Shown piece after piece: positions 8,589-16,721 of a stretch of 64,000 nucleotides of DNA. Below the pieces are notes generated by a model. That model searched no databases. It saw nothing but the letters and a program-made list of their open reading frames with translations, and was not told the origin of the DNA. The stretch is from Lysobacter sp. Lineage in GTDB: Bacteria; Pseudomonadota; Gammaproteobacteria; Xanthomonadales; Xanthomonadaceae. The DNA is taken from NCBI GenBank assembly GCA_030151365.1, contig JASLDW010000052.1:1-64000 (forward strand), read 5' to 3'. Numbering within the stretch: the stretch's first letter is position 1; each line of letters begins with the position of its first letter. The position numbers and the translations under genes are program-made.

Positions 8589-8917
8589 GCACGCGCTGGC
8601 CTGGCGGGTCTTTGCGAAAAGCATCATCGCCCGGCTGAGCGCCTGCTGCGGTTATCCGCATCGCCGACACGCCGTGAATCCATCCATGGAGGCTCGACTC
8701 GGCATCCATGCCTCGTATGGCCGGCGATACGGACGAACCGCACAGGCGCTGCCGGTGGCGGGCTTTTTGCTCTCCGTAAAGCAACAACACGCGCGCTCGG
8801 CGGGTGGCCGGTCCGGTAAGCGGGCGTTGCGCCGCATGGATGCGGCGCACGAGCCTACATGGCCGTATTCACGGCGTCCCGCGCACCGGACTGGCTACCT
8901 GACGAGACAGCGCGTGC
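8589..8917. repeat. MITE/REP-like long inverted-repeat element, copy B
   Basis: This occupies the 350-base gap between convergent htpX and fimX. Its left end GCACGCGCTGGC (8589-8600) and right end CAGCGCGTGC (8908-8917) are the same terminal inverted repeat as in copy A, less perfectly kept. A perfect 10-bp hairpin TGCGCCGCAT-GG-ATGCGGCGCA lies at 8828-8849 and is identical in copy C. The 36 bases at 8723-8758 match copy C positions 62111-62146 exactly. The middle holds a T-rich segment (GGCTTTTTGC) after a GC-rich stretch, which could terminate transcription. No gene was seen here. Confidence 0.8.
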
Positions 8918-8926
8918 CTTGATGCG

Positions 8927-11002
8927 TCAGAAATCGAAGCTGAGATCCGCGCTGGCCGGCGCCAGGAAATTGCCCTGCACGAACTCGACGCCGGCGAGGA
9001 ACAGCGTCGTCATGCTGCCGGAATCGTTGACGTCGCAGGCGATCGGCGTGGCACCGATGGCGCTGCCAGCCGCGGCCAGGTCCCTGACCCGCGCCTGCTG
9101 CTCCGGCGAGCGCGCGTAATCGGTCATGAAACTGCCGTCGAGCTTGATGAAGCGCGGCCGCAGGTGCGAAATCAACTGCGCCGAATTCAGGCCGACACCG
9201 AACTGGTCCACGCAGAATCCGGCGCCGAAGGCCGCGAGCTGCTGGTTGAAGACGGTGGCTTCGTTGATCTGCGTCGAGACCTTGGACTCGTTGATCTGCA
9301 CGATCAGGCGGTTGCCCGGCACGCCATTGTCCTGGAGCACCTGCTGGATGAACGCAGGCAGCGAGGTGTCCTCGATCGAGGCACGGGAAATGCGCACCAT
9401 GAAGCGCATCTCGCGCTTGGCGTTCGCCGCCAGCGTGCGCACGGCCTTGGTGATCACGCCGCGGTCGAGGTCGCGGATCAGCCCGTGTTCCTCGGCGATC
9501 GGCAGGAAGGCGCTCGGCATGACCACTTCGCCGGTGCCGTTGTCCATGCGCATCAGCACGTCGAAGAACGGCGCGTTGTTGCCGTGGAGGTTGATGATCG
9601 GCTGGTAATGGAGGACGAGCTGGTCGTTCGCCAGGGCGCCACGGATGCGCTCGATCCAGGCATTGATGCGGTCCTGCTCGGCGCGATCGATGGCGCCGGG
9701 ATCGTACAGCTCCATGCGTCCGCCGCCGACGCCCTGCGCGGTCTCGAGCAATTCCTGCGCACGCGCCAGGACCCGCGGCACCTGCGCGTTGCGTTCGCTG
9801 ACCTGCACGGCGCCGACGCTCACCGTGACCGTCAGCGAATGATCGCCGGTCTCGAGGATGCGTTCGGCGACGGCAGTGACAATCCCGTTCGCCAGCGCCT
9901 CGGTCTCGGCGTGGCTGGCGCCGCGCGCCAGCACCGCGATGACCTGTTCGCCGAAGCGCGCCGCTTCGACCTGCTCGCCCAGCAGCGGGCGCAGGCGCTC
10001 GGCCAGGGCGGCCATCAACGCATCCGAATTGTTGATGCCGACGCTCTGCAGCAGGGTGCCGAAATGGTCGGGCTGGACCAGCAGCAGGCCATGGTGTTCG
10101 TGCGCGGTCGCCGAGCGCGCGATGGCGTCCTCCAGCGCCTGCAGGAAGGTCGGGCGATTGAGCAGGCCGGTCGCGGTGTCCTGGCGACGCAGGGACTCCA
10201 ACTGCTCGATCATCGCCGGATCGACCGTGGTTTCCTTGCGGCGGAAGATGATCTGCAGGCAGGGCTCGCCATCGTAGGTGGCCGGCGAAAACTCCATCGT
10301 CGCCGGGAATTCCTGGCCGTCGGCGCCTTGCGCGGTGAGATGGTGCAGCGGCGGGATCTCGCCACCCTTCGACAGCTGCTTGAGCAGGGTCTTGAACTCG
10401 CCGGCATCCCCGGGCGCGACCATGTCGAGGATCGACATGCCTTCGATCTCGTCGAAGTCGGTGTAGCCGAACATCTCGAGATAGGCCTGGTTGGCGCGGA
10501 TGTGCATGCCTTCGTGGATGTAGGCGATGGGATCGCGCGAGGAATCGATCAGGGCGTCGCAGCGGCGCTCGGTCTCGTGCAGGCGCGCATCGAGGTGGCG
10601 GAGGTCGCGGCGGGCGTTGAGGTCGCGGTATTCGCGTTCGACGGCGCGGCGGACGTGGCCTTCGCGATTGCGCAGGGCGATGTTGTCGGCGCCGAGGCCG
10701 AGCATGGCGGCGAGGCCGGAATCGTCGTGGCCGTCGGCGATCAGGATCACCGGCAGGTCGTTGCCGGTGGCGCGCGCGAGCGTCAGCGCCTGGGCGGGCT
10801 CGACGGCCTTGCTGGTGGTCGCAGCCAACACGAGGTCGACCGGCTGGCCGGCGAGCATCTCGCGGTATTCGTCGATGCCGGTGGGGCGGTTGGCGCGCAC
10901 GGCCAAGCCGTCATTGCGCAATCCGGTCACGATGGACTCCGCGTCCTCCATGCGGTCGTCGATGACCAGGACCCGGATCGTGTTGTCTTTCTTCCTTTGC
11001 AT
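8927..11002 (-). CDS. fimX: FimX: degenerate REC-PAS-GGDEF-EAL c-di-GMP effector
   Basis: A 691-residue protein with FimX architecture and length. Residues about 10-125 form a receiver-like domain, 145-255 a PAS domain, 270-430 a GGDEF domain and 440-685 an EAL domain. Both enzymatic sites are broken: the GGDEF site reads GEQVI (ARFGEQVIAVL) and the EAL site reads DVL (FFDVLMRM), so it should bind c-di-GMP rather than make or degrade it. In Pseudomonas and Xanthomonas, FimX works with PilZ and the ATPase PilB to drive type IV pilus assembly and twitching. ATG 11002 follows a GAGGGCGGG ribosome site. No pil genes are adjacent, as expected for fimX. Confidence 0.85.
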   Translation of the reverse strand: MQRKKDNTIRVLVIDDRMEDAESIVTGLRNDGLAVRANRPTGIDEYREMLAGQPVDLVLAATTSKAVEPAQALTLARATGNDLPVILIADGHDDSGLAAMLGLGADNIALRNREGHVRRAVEREYRDLNARRDLRHLDARLHETERRCDALIDSSRDPIAYIHEGMHIRANQAYLEMFGYTDFDEIEGMSILDMVAPGDAGEFKTLLKQLSKGGEIPPLHHLTAQGADGQEFPATMEFSPATYDGEPCLQIIFRRKETTVDPAMIEQLESLRRQDTATGLLNRPTFLQALEDAIARSATAHEHHGLLLVQPDHFGTLLQSVGINNSDALMAALAERLRPLLGEQVEAARFGEQVIAVLARGASHAETEALANGIVTAVAERILETGDHSLTVTVSVGAVQVSERNAQVPRVLARAQELLETAQGVGGGRMELYDPGAIDRAEQDRINAWIERIRGALANDQLVLHYQPIINLHGNNAPFFDVLMRMDNGTGEVVMPSAFLPIAEEHGLIRDLDRGVITKAVRTLAANAKREMRFMVRISRASIEDTSLPAFIQQVLQDNGVPGNRLIVQINESKVSTQINEATVFNQQLAAFGAGFCVDQFGVGLNSAQLISHLRPRFIKLDGSFMTDYARSPEQQARVRDLAAAGSAIGATPIACDVNDSGSMTTLFLAGVEFVQGNFLAPASADLSFDF

Positions 11003-11104
11003 CCCGCCCTCTGCACCGCGCCTGGGGGAGTGGCGCAGTCGAAGGCCACTATACCCGACGAAACTGAATGGTCATCGGGAAAGGTCGACGAGGTTTGATG
11101 CCGG

Positions 11105-12130
11105 TCACACCAACGGGCGCTTGCCGGGATCGCCGGCGACTTCGCGCACCAGTTTCGGGACCAGGTAGCCCGACAGGCGAGTGGCGAGATCGCGGTGCAG
11201 GGCGAGGGCGGTGGCGTCGTCGACCTCGAAATGGGCCGCGCCGCTGACACGGTCGAGCTGGTGCAGGTAATAGGGCAGCACGCCGGCGCGATGGCCGCGT
11301 TCGCACAGGTCTGCCAACGCATCGACCGAATCGTTGACGCCCTTCAGCAGCACCGCCTGGTTGAGCAGCAGGCAGCCGGCGTCGCGCAGTCGCATCAGCG
11401 CGGCATCGACATCGCCGTCGAATTCGTTGGCGTGGTTGGCATGGATCACCACGGTGACCGGCCATGGCAGGTCGCGCAGCCACGCGGTCAATCCATCATC
11501 GACGCGTTCCGGCAATACCACCGGCAAACGCGTGTGGATGCGCAGGCGACGGACGTGGGGAATCCGCTTCAGGGCATCGGTGAGTTCGGTGAGCTTGCCA
11601 TCGGCCAGCGACAACGGATCGCCGCCGGAGAGGATGATTTCGTCGATGGAGTCGTCGGCGGCGATGATTGCCAGCGCGTCGGCCCATTGGCCGCGCGCGG
11701 CGGTTTCATCGGCATAGGGGAAGTGGCGGCGGAAGCAGTAGCGGCAATTGATCGCGCAGCTGCCGGTCGCGACCAGCAGGGCGCGGCCGCGGTATTTGCG
11801 GATCACCCCGGCGCCGGCGCGGGCGGCGCTGTCGCCGACGGCATCCAGCCCGAAACCGGGAACGATGCGCTCCTCGTCGTCCAGCGGCAGGACCTGGCGC
11901 AACAGGGGGTCGCCGGCATCGCCGTGGCGCATGCGGGCGACGAAGCCGCGCGGCACCCGCAGGGCGAATTGCGCCGCGGCCGCGGGCGCAACCCGGCCCG
12001 CCAATTCCTCCAGCCCGAGCAGGCCCAGCAGTTCGGCCGGATCGCGCACGGCATCGCGCCACAGCTGTTGCCAGCGCGGTGCGACCGGTCGGGGCGAAAT
12101 CTGCCTGAGTGTGGGGCGAGCGGGTATCAT
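11105..12130 (-). CDS. epmB: EF-P beta-lysylation protein EpmB (lysine 2,3-aminomutase)
   Basis: Radical SAM, PLP-dependent aminomutase of 341 residues that converts L-lysine to (R)-beta-lysine, the group placed on elongation factor P by EpmA. The cluster motif CxxxCxxC is at Cys125, Cys129 and Cys132 (GSCAINCRYCFRRHFPY). The ILSGGDPL strand, HTRLPVVLPER and HANHANEF, followed by a PLP-lysine region near LLLNQAVLLKGVND, are family hallmarks. It is divergent from efp with 56 bases between the two starts, the classical epmB-efp pairing, so they probably share a bidirectional promoter. EpmA itself is not in the window. Confidence 0.93.
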   Translation of the reverse strand: MIPARPTLRQISPRPVAPRWQQLWRDAVRDPAELLGLLGLEELAGRVAPAAAAQFALRVPRGFVARMRHGDAGDPLLRQVLPLDDEERIVPGFGLDAVGDSAARAGAGVIRKYRGRALLVATGSCAINCRYCFRRHFPYADETAARGQWADALAIIAADDSIDEIILSGGDPLSLADGKLTELTDALKRIPHVRRLRIHTRLPVVLPERVDDGLTAWLRDLPWPVTVVIHANHANEFDGDVDAALMRLRDAGCLLLNQAVLLKGVNDSVDALADLCERGHRAGVLPYYLHQLDRVSGAAHFEVDDATALALHRDLATRLSGYLVPKLVREVAGDPGKRPLV

Positions 12131-12186
12131 GTCGGGTTTATTCTAACGAGCCCGGTGCCATCGGGCCGCAGCTGAGGAGCACGACC

Positions 12187-12753
12187 ATGGCCACCCTGGG
12201 CATGAACGACGTCAAGAACGGCCAGAAGATCCTGGTCAACAACGATCCTTGCGTCATCACCGACACCGAGTACGTGAAGCCGGGCAAGGGCCAGGCCTTC
12301 ACCCGCGTGAAGTACCGTAGCATCAAGACCGGCCGCGTGGTCGAAATGACCATGAAGGCGACCGATTCGGTGGAGCAGGCCGACGTCGTCGATACCGACA
12401 TGAACTTCATGTATTCGGACGGCGAATACTGGCACTTCATGGATCCGGAAACCTTCGAGCAGGTCCAGGCCGACATCAACGGCATGGGCGGCGCCGACAA
12501 GTGGCTGAAGGGCGAGGAACAGTGCATCGTCACCCTGTGGAACGGCAACCCGATCATGGTGCAGGCGCCGAACTTCGTCGAACTCAAGATCACCGAGACC
12601 GATCCCGGCGTGAAGGGCGATACCGCCGGCACCGGCGGCAAGCCGGCCACGCTGGAAACCGGCGCGGTGGTGCGCGTGCCGCTGTTCGTCGGCCAGGATG
12701 AAGTGATCAAGGTCGATACCCGCAGCGGCGAATACGTCAGCCGCGTGAAGTAA
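12187..12753 (+). CDS. efp: Elongation factor P
   Basis: EF-P (188 residues) binds between the P and E sites of the ribosome and relieves stalling at polyproline. Three beta-barrel domains are present: KOW-like N-terminal (residues 1-64), OB-like middle, and the C-terminal OB domain ending VDTRSGEYVSRVK. The loop that enters the peptidyl-transferase centre reads KPGKGQAFTR with Lys34, the residue beta-lysylated by EpmA/EpmB. ATG 12187 follows GAGGAG. The divergent epmB supports lysine modification rather than rhamnosylation, which uses Arg at this position. The polyproline-containing DksA tail encoded at 20154 is one plausible local client. Confidence 0.95.
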   Translation: MATLGMNDVKNGQKILVNNDPCVITDTEYVKPGKGQAFTRVKYRSIKTGRVVEMTMKATDSVEQADVVDTDMNFMYSDGEYWHFMDPETFEQVQADINGMGGADKWLKGEEQCIVTLWNGNPIMVQAPNFVELKITETDPGVKGDTAGTGGKPATLETGAVVRVPLFVGQDEVIKVDTRSGEYVSRVK

Positions 12754-12757
12754 TCCG

Positions 12758-13375
12758 GTGTCCGGTCCCGGAACCGACATCTTCCCGCATGATCGCGTCG
12801 TCTTTTTCTGCGACGCGGTCTTCGCCATCGCGATCACCCTGCTGGCGATCGAGCTGAAACTGCCCGGCCATGACGCCGGCGATGCGGCGGCAGCGGAATT
12901 GCAGGGCACTTTCATTTCCTACGTCATCAGCTTCATGGTCACGGGCGTGTTCTGGACCAGCCACATGCTGACCTGGAAGTACGTCACCCGGGTCAACGGC
13001 AAGGTGGTGTGGCTGACGTTGATGCAGTTGATGTTCGTGGCGTTGATGCCGTTCGCTACCCGCGAATACTCGATGTCGTTCGTGAACGGCGATTCCTTGC
13101 GTTGCGCCATGTATGCCGGCGTGGTGACCATGGTGTCGTTCTTCTCGCTGCGTACCCGCATGGTGGTGGTGAAGCAGGAAGACCTGCGCGACAAGATCGG
13201 CGTGCAAGGCACGCGCTGGCTGTTGTGGCGCGGCGGCGTGCCGCTGATCGTGTTTGCGTCGATGGTGCCGCTTGCCTTCGTCGTGCCGTCGTGGTCGATC
13301 GGCCTGACCTTCTTCATGATCTTCCCGCTGTTGGCGATCGTCCGCCGCCACATCTTCCGGAATCCGAATCCATGA
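12758..13375 (+). CDS. TMEM175/DUF1211-family membrane protein
   Basis: A six-helix membrane protein (205 residues) related to bacterial TMEM175 potassium channels. The first helix carries the family signature region RVVFFCDAVFAIAITLLAIE, where the usual FSD appears as FCD. Further helices follow in YVISFMVTGVFWTSHML, LTLMQLMFVALMPF, AMYAGVVTMVSFFSL, PLIVFASMVPLAFVV and IGLTFFMIFPLLAIV. Family members conduct K+ or protons, but the Cys substitution makes selectivity uncertain. The only usable start is GTG 12758, four bases after the efp stop, with no ribosome site, so reinitiation after efp is likely. Its stop overlaps the next ATG (ATGA). Confidence 0.75.
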   Translation: MSGPGTDIFPHDRVVFFCDAVFAIAITLLAIELKLPGHDAGDAAAAELQGTFISYVISFMVTGVFWTSHMLTWKYVTRVNGKVVWLTLMQLMFVALMPFATREYSMSFVNGDSLRCAMYAGVVTMVSFFSLRTRMVVVKQEDLRDKIGVQGTRWLLWRGGVPLIVFASMVPLAFVVPSWSIGLTFFMIFPLLAIVRRHIFRNPNP

Positions 13376-14700
13376 GTGAAACGCGCCTGTCTTGCGATGT
13401 GCTGATCGAAGCCGGCCACGTGGTGCCGATCGCGCCGCATGGCGTGGTGCTGGACGATCATGCGGTCGCGGTGCGTGATGGCGTGATCGTCGACCTGCTG
13501 CCGATCGCGAATGCTCGCGCCAAATACGCGGCGAAGGAAACCGTTTCGCGTCCCGATGCGGTGCTGATGCCGGGCTTGGTCAATGCCCACACCCACAATC
13601 CGATGACGCTGCTGCGCGGCATTGCCGACGACCTGCCGCTGATGACCTGGCTGCAGCAGCACATCTGGCCGGCCGAAGGCCGGGTGATGTCGCCGGAATA
13701 CGTGCGCGATGGCATCACCCTGGCGATCGCCGAGATGCTGCGCGGCGGTACCACCTGCTGCAACGAGAACTATTTCTTCCCCGACGTGCAGGCGCAGACC
13801 TACCACCGCCACGGCTTCCGCGCGATGGTCGGCTTGCCGGTGATCGATTTCCCGACGGCGTGGGCGAAGACGGACGACGAATATTTCGAGCGCGCCGGCG
13901 AAGTGCACGACCAGTGGCGCGACGATCCCTTCATTGGCACCGCGTTCGCGCCGCATGCGCCGTATACGGTGAGCGATGCCAGTTTCGAACGGCTGCGCAT
14001 GCTGTCGGACCAGCTCGACATTCCGGTGCATCTGCATACCCACGAGACCGCGCAGGAAGTCGAGGATTCGCTGAAACTGCATGGCCAGCGCCCGCTGGCG
14101 CGGCTCGATCGCCTCGGCGTGGTCAACGATCGCCTGATCGCCGTGCACATGACCCAGCTCACCGATGGCGAAATCCGCCTGTGCGCCGAGCGCGGCGTCA
14201 GCGTGGTGCATTGCCCGGAATCCAATCTCAAGCTCGCCTCCGGTTTCTGTCCGGTGGACAAGCTGCATCGCGCTGGCGTCAATGTCGCGATCGGTACCGA
14301 CGGCGCCGCCAGCAACAACGACCTCGACATGTTCGGCGAAACGCGCACCGCGGCGCTACTGGCCAAGGCTGTTGCCAACGATGCTGCCGCCTTCGACGCA
14401 GCCACCGCATTGCGCGCGGCGACGCTCGGCAGCGCGCGCGCGCTGGGCTGGGGCGATCGCATCGGCTCGATCGAGGCCGGCAAGCAAGCCGATCTGGTGC
14501 TGGTCGATCTCTCCGCCATCGAAACCCAGCCGCTGTTCCACGTGCTGTCGCAGCTCGCCTACGCCTGCGGTCGCCAGCAGGTCAGCGACGTTTGGATCGC
14601 CGGTCGCCGCAAGCTCGCCGACCGCCAACTGGTCGACATGGACATCGACGCCATCCGTGCCAATGCCCGCCAGTGGCGCGAGCGCATCGGCGCACAGTGA
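13372..14700 (+). CDS. mtaD: 5-methylthioadenosine/S-adenosylhomocysteine deaminase
   Basis: Zinc amidohydrolase (TRZ/ATZ family, 442 residues) that deaminates MTA to methylthioinosine and SAH to S-inosylhomocysteine. Zinc-binding His73 and His75 lie in LVNAHTHN, further ligands in HLHTHET and the Asp in IGTDGAASNNDLDMF; the C-terminal metal-independent half carries GSIEAGKQADLVLVDLS. The order mtaD-ubiG-HAD phosphatase matches the arrangement around Pseudomonas PA3170, whose product is an MTA deaminase. ATG 13372 overlaps the upstream stop and 10 bases separate it from ubiG. Substrate assignment rests on synteny; other purine-like deaminase activities are possible. Confidence 0.85.
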   Translation: MSETRLSCDVLIEAGHVVPIAPHGVVLDDHAVAVRDGVIVDLLPIANARAKYAAKETVSRPDAVLMPGLVNAHTHNPMTLLRGIADDLPLMTWLQQHIWPAEGRVMSPEYVRDGITLAIAEMLRGGTTCCNENYFFPDVQAQTYHRHGFRAMVGLPVIDFPTAWAKTDDEYFERAGEVHDQWRDDPFIGTAFAPHAPYTVSDASFERLRMLSDQLDIPVHLHTHETAQEVEDSLKLHGQRPLARLDRLGVVNDRLIAVHMTQLTDGEIRLCAERGVSVVHCPESNLKLASGFCPVDKLHRAGVNVAIGTDGAASNNDLDMFGETRTAALLAKAVANDAAAFDAATALRAATLGSARALGWGDRIGSIEAGKQADLVLVDLSAIETQPLFHVLSQLAYACGRQQVSDVWIAGRRKLADRQLVDMDIDAIRANARQWRERIGAQ

Positions 14701-14710
14701 GAATGCAGCC

Positions 14711-15421
14711 ATGAGCAGCCACGGCCACAACGTTCGTCAATCGGAACTCGACAAGTTCGCCGCGCTCGCCAGCCGCTGGTGGGATCCCAACGGTCCGCAA
14801 CGCGCGCTGCATGCGCTGAATCCGGTGCGCCTCGGCTATGTCGCCGAGCGCGCGACCCTGCCGGGCGCGCGCGTGCTTGATGTCGGCTGCGGTGGCGGCC
14901 TGCTCAGCGAAGCGCTGGCCAAGGCGGGCGCCACTGTCACCGCGCTCGACCTCGCGCCGGAGCTGATCCAGGTCGCGAAACTGCACGGTCTAGAGGCGGG
15001 GACCAAGGTCGAATACCGCGAGCAGTCGGTGGAGTCGCTGGCACAGGAGCAGGCGGGCATGTACGACGTCGTCACCTGCATGGAAATGCTGGAGCACGTG
15101 CCGGATCCGCAGTCGATCCTCGATGCCTGCGCGACGCTGCTGCGTCCGGGCGGGCAGCTGTTCGCGTCGACCCTCAATCGCACGCCGGCGGCATTCGGAC
15201 TCGCCATCGTCGGCGCCGAATACGTCGCAGGGTTGTTGCCCAAGGGCACCCATCAGTACCGCGATTTCATCAAGCCGTCGGAACTCGCGCGCGGCATGCG
15301 TGCGGCCGGGCTCGACGTCCGCGACATCAGCGGCATCCTCTACGAACCGTGGAAACACGCGGCGCGACTGACCACGCGCACCGACGTCAATTACCTGATG
15401 CAGGCCGGGAAGCCCGAATGA
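14711..15421 (+). CDS. ubiG: Ubiquinone biosynthesis O-methyltransferase UbiG
   Basis: SAM-dependent class I methyltransferase (236 residues) carrying out both O-methylations in ubiquinone synthesis. It opens with the UbiG-type SELDKFAALASRWWDPNG, has motif I DVGCGGGLLSEALAKAGATVTALDLAPE, and then CMEMLEHVPDP and TLNRTPAAFGLAIVGAEYVAGLLPKGTH, which hold the membrane-associating segment. ATG 14711 is the only sensible start. Its stop overlaps the ATG of the phosphatase gene (ATGA), so they are coupled. SAH made by UbiG is a possible substrate of the upstream deaminase, which makes the pairing sensible. Confidence 0.95.
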   Translation: MSSHGHNVRQSELDKFAALASRWWDPNGPQRALHALNPVRLGYVAERATLPGARVLDVGCGGGLLSEALAKAGATVTALDLAPELIQVAKLHGLEAGTKVEYREQSVESLAQEQAGMYDVVTCMEMLEHVPDPQSILDACATLLRPGGQLFASTLNRTPAAFGLAIVGAEYVAGLLPKGTHQYRDFIKPSELARGMRAAGLDVRDISGILYEPWKHAARLTTRTDVNYLMQAGKPE

Positions 15422-16083
15422 CCGCTGGTTTCCCCAAGGCGGTGCTGTTCGATCTCGACGGCACCTTGCTCGACAGCGCGCCGGACATGCTGGCGACCGC
15501 GAACGCGATGCGCACCGCGCGCGGCGCCGCGGCGATGACGCTCGACGAACTGCGGTCGCATGTCTCGAAGGGATCGCGGGCGATGATCGGCGCCGCCTTC
15601 CCGCACCTCGACGAAGCGGGGCGGCTGGAACTGGTGCCGGAATTCCTCGAGATCTACGATCGCGAACTCGGTCGCCACGCCGTGACGTTTCCGGGCGTCG
15701 ACGATCTTCTCGACGCGCTGGATCGCGCCGGCGTGCGCTGGGGCATCGTCACCAACAAGCCGGAAGGCCTGGCGAAATCCGCGCTGCAGGCGTCGGGGTG
15801 GACGCATCGCAGCGGCGTGCTGATCGGTGGCGACACGCTGGCCGAACGCAAGCCGCATCCGCTTCCCTTGCTGCATGCGGCGGAAGCGATCGGCGTGGCG
15901 CCGGGCGATTGCGTCTATGTCGGCGACGACGAACGCGACATCCAGGCCGCACTCGCAGCGGGCATGCGCTCGGTGGTCGCGTTGTGGGGTTATCGCCTGC
16001 CGGGCGACGTGCCGGCGGAGTGGGGCGGTGACGTGATGCTGGAACAGGCCTCCGACCTGCTCGATCCGGCGCGCTGGCCATGA
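15418..16083 (+). CDS. HAD phosphatase, Gph/MupP-like
   Basis: A 221-residue HAD-superfamily hydrolase with nucleophile motif FDLDGTLLDSAPDM, motif II ITNKP-type (IVTNKPEG), motif III Lys in AERKPHPLPLLHAAE and motif IV VGDDERDIQAAL. The helical cap between motifs I and II fits phosphoglycolate phosphatase and MupP. In Pseudomonas the gene at this place after ubiG encodes MupP, an N-acetylmuramic acid 6-phosphate phosphatase of cell-wall recycling; I infer the same role from position. Phosphoglycolate phosphatase is the alternative. It overlaps both neighbours by four bases. Confidence 0.8.
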   Translation: MTAGFPKAVLFDLDGTLLDSAPDMLATANAMRTARGAAAMTLDELRSHVSKGSRAMIGAAFPHLDEAGRLELVPEFLEIYDRELGRHAVTFPGVDDLLDALDRAGVRWGIVTNKPEGLAKSALQASGWTHRSGVLIGGDTLAERKPHPLPLLHAAEAIGVAPGDCVYVGDDERDIQAALAAGMRSVVALWGYRLPGDVPAEWGGDVMLEQASDLLDPARWP

Positions 16084-16712
16084 GCGATCGCGAAGCACTC
16101 GCGGCGACACTGGCCGATTGGCGAGCCCGCTGGCCGGAATGGCAGGTCGCCGAAAACTTCATCGCCGGGGAATCGCGCGATGCCGCGATCGCGTGGTTCA
16201 TGCTGCTGGGCGAGCTCGCCCATGCCGCCTGGGGCGGCAGCGATCCGACGCCCGGGCTGGCCAAGCTTGGCTGGTGGCAGGAGGAATTGCGCGGCTGGGC
16301 CAAGGGCATGCGCCGCCATCCGCTGGGCCTCGAATTGCAGAAACAGGCGGTGGCATGGCCGGCATTCGCCGACAGCCTCGGCGTGCTGCGCGAGCGCGAA
16401 CTCGGCAACGTCGACGAGCAGGCGGCGGTCGCTGCGCTGCAGCCATTCCTGTCGGCGATCCGGCAGGTCGAACGCCAGTTGTTCGGCGAGGCCGCGCGCG
16501 ACGGTGATCCCCTGCAACTCCTGCGCAGCTTGCGCATCGCCAGTGGCCTGCCGGTGGTGGCGGCCAAGGTGGAGCGGGGCGGCCCGCGCCCGCGCCGGCT
16601 GTTCGATGCGCTGGCGATGGCCCGCGCGAGTGCGGCCCGCAAGGGCGATGCAATCGTTCTCTCGCGCTGGCGCATCCTGATATTGGCGTGGCGTGCAGCC
16701 CGCGGCCGCTAA
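16080..16712 (+). CDS. Squalene/phytoene synthase-like protein, short and degenerate
   Basis: The 210 residues align with the N-terminal half of the squalene/phytoene synthase family: AIAWFMLLGELAHAAWG, then LAKLGWWQEELRGWAKGMRRHPLGLELQ, which mirrors the KLAWWREEL...HPV block of that family. The two aspartate-rich motifs (DxxxD) that bind magnesium and farnesyl diphosphate are not visible, and the protein is about 80 residues short. It is therefore unlikely to be an active synthase. A scaffold or regulatory role is only a guess. The ATG overlaps the phosphatase stop, so it belongs to the same operon; folE2 follows after 9 bases. Confidence 0.6.
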   Translation: MSDREALAATLADWRARWPEWQVAENFIAGESRDAAIAWFMLLGELAHAAWGGSDPTPGLAKLGWWQEELRGWAKGMRRHPLGLELQKQAVAWPAFADSLGVLRERELGNVDEQAAVAALQPFLSAIRQVERQLFGEAARDGDPLQLLRSLRIASGLPVVAAKVERGGPRPRRLFDALAMARASAARKGDAIVLSRWRILILAWRAARGR

Positions 16713-16721
16713 AATGGCGCG

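Noticed and set aside
9164..11098. A 644-codon plus-strand frame antisense to fimX
   Set aside because: Its composition (Arg/Gln/His/Val-rich) lacks any motif; fimX in the other strand has full domain structure and a ribosome site.
13009..13371. A longer N-terminus for the MTA deaminase
   Set aside because: The frame continues upstream inside the TMEM175-like gene, but those residues lack homology and ATG 13372 overlaps the preceding stop as in coupled genes.
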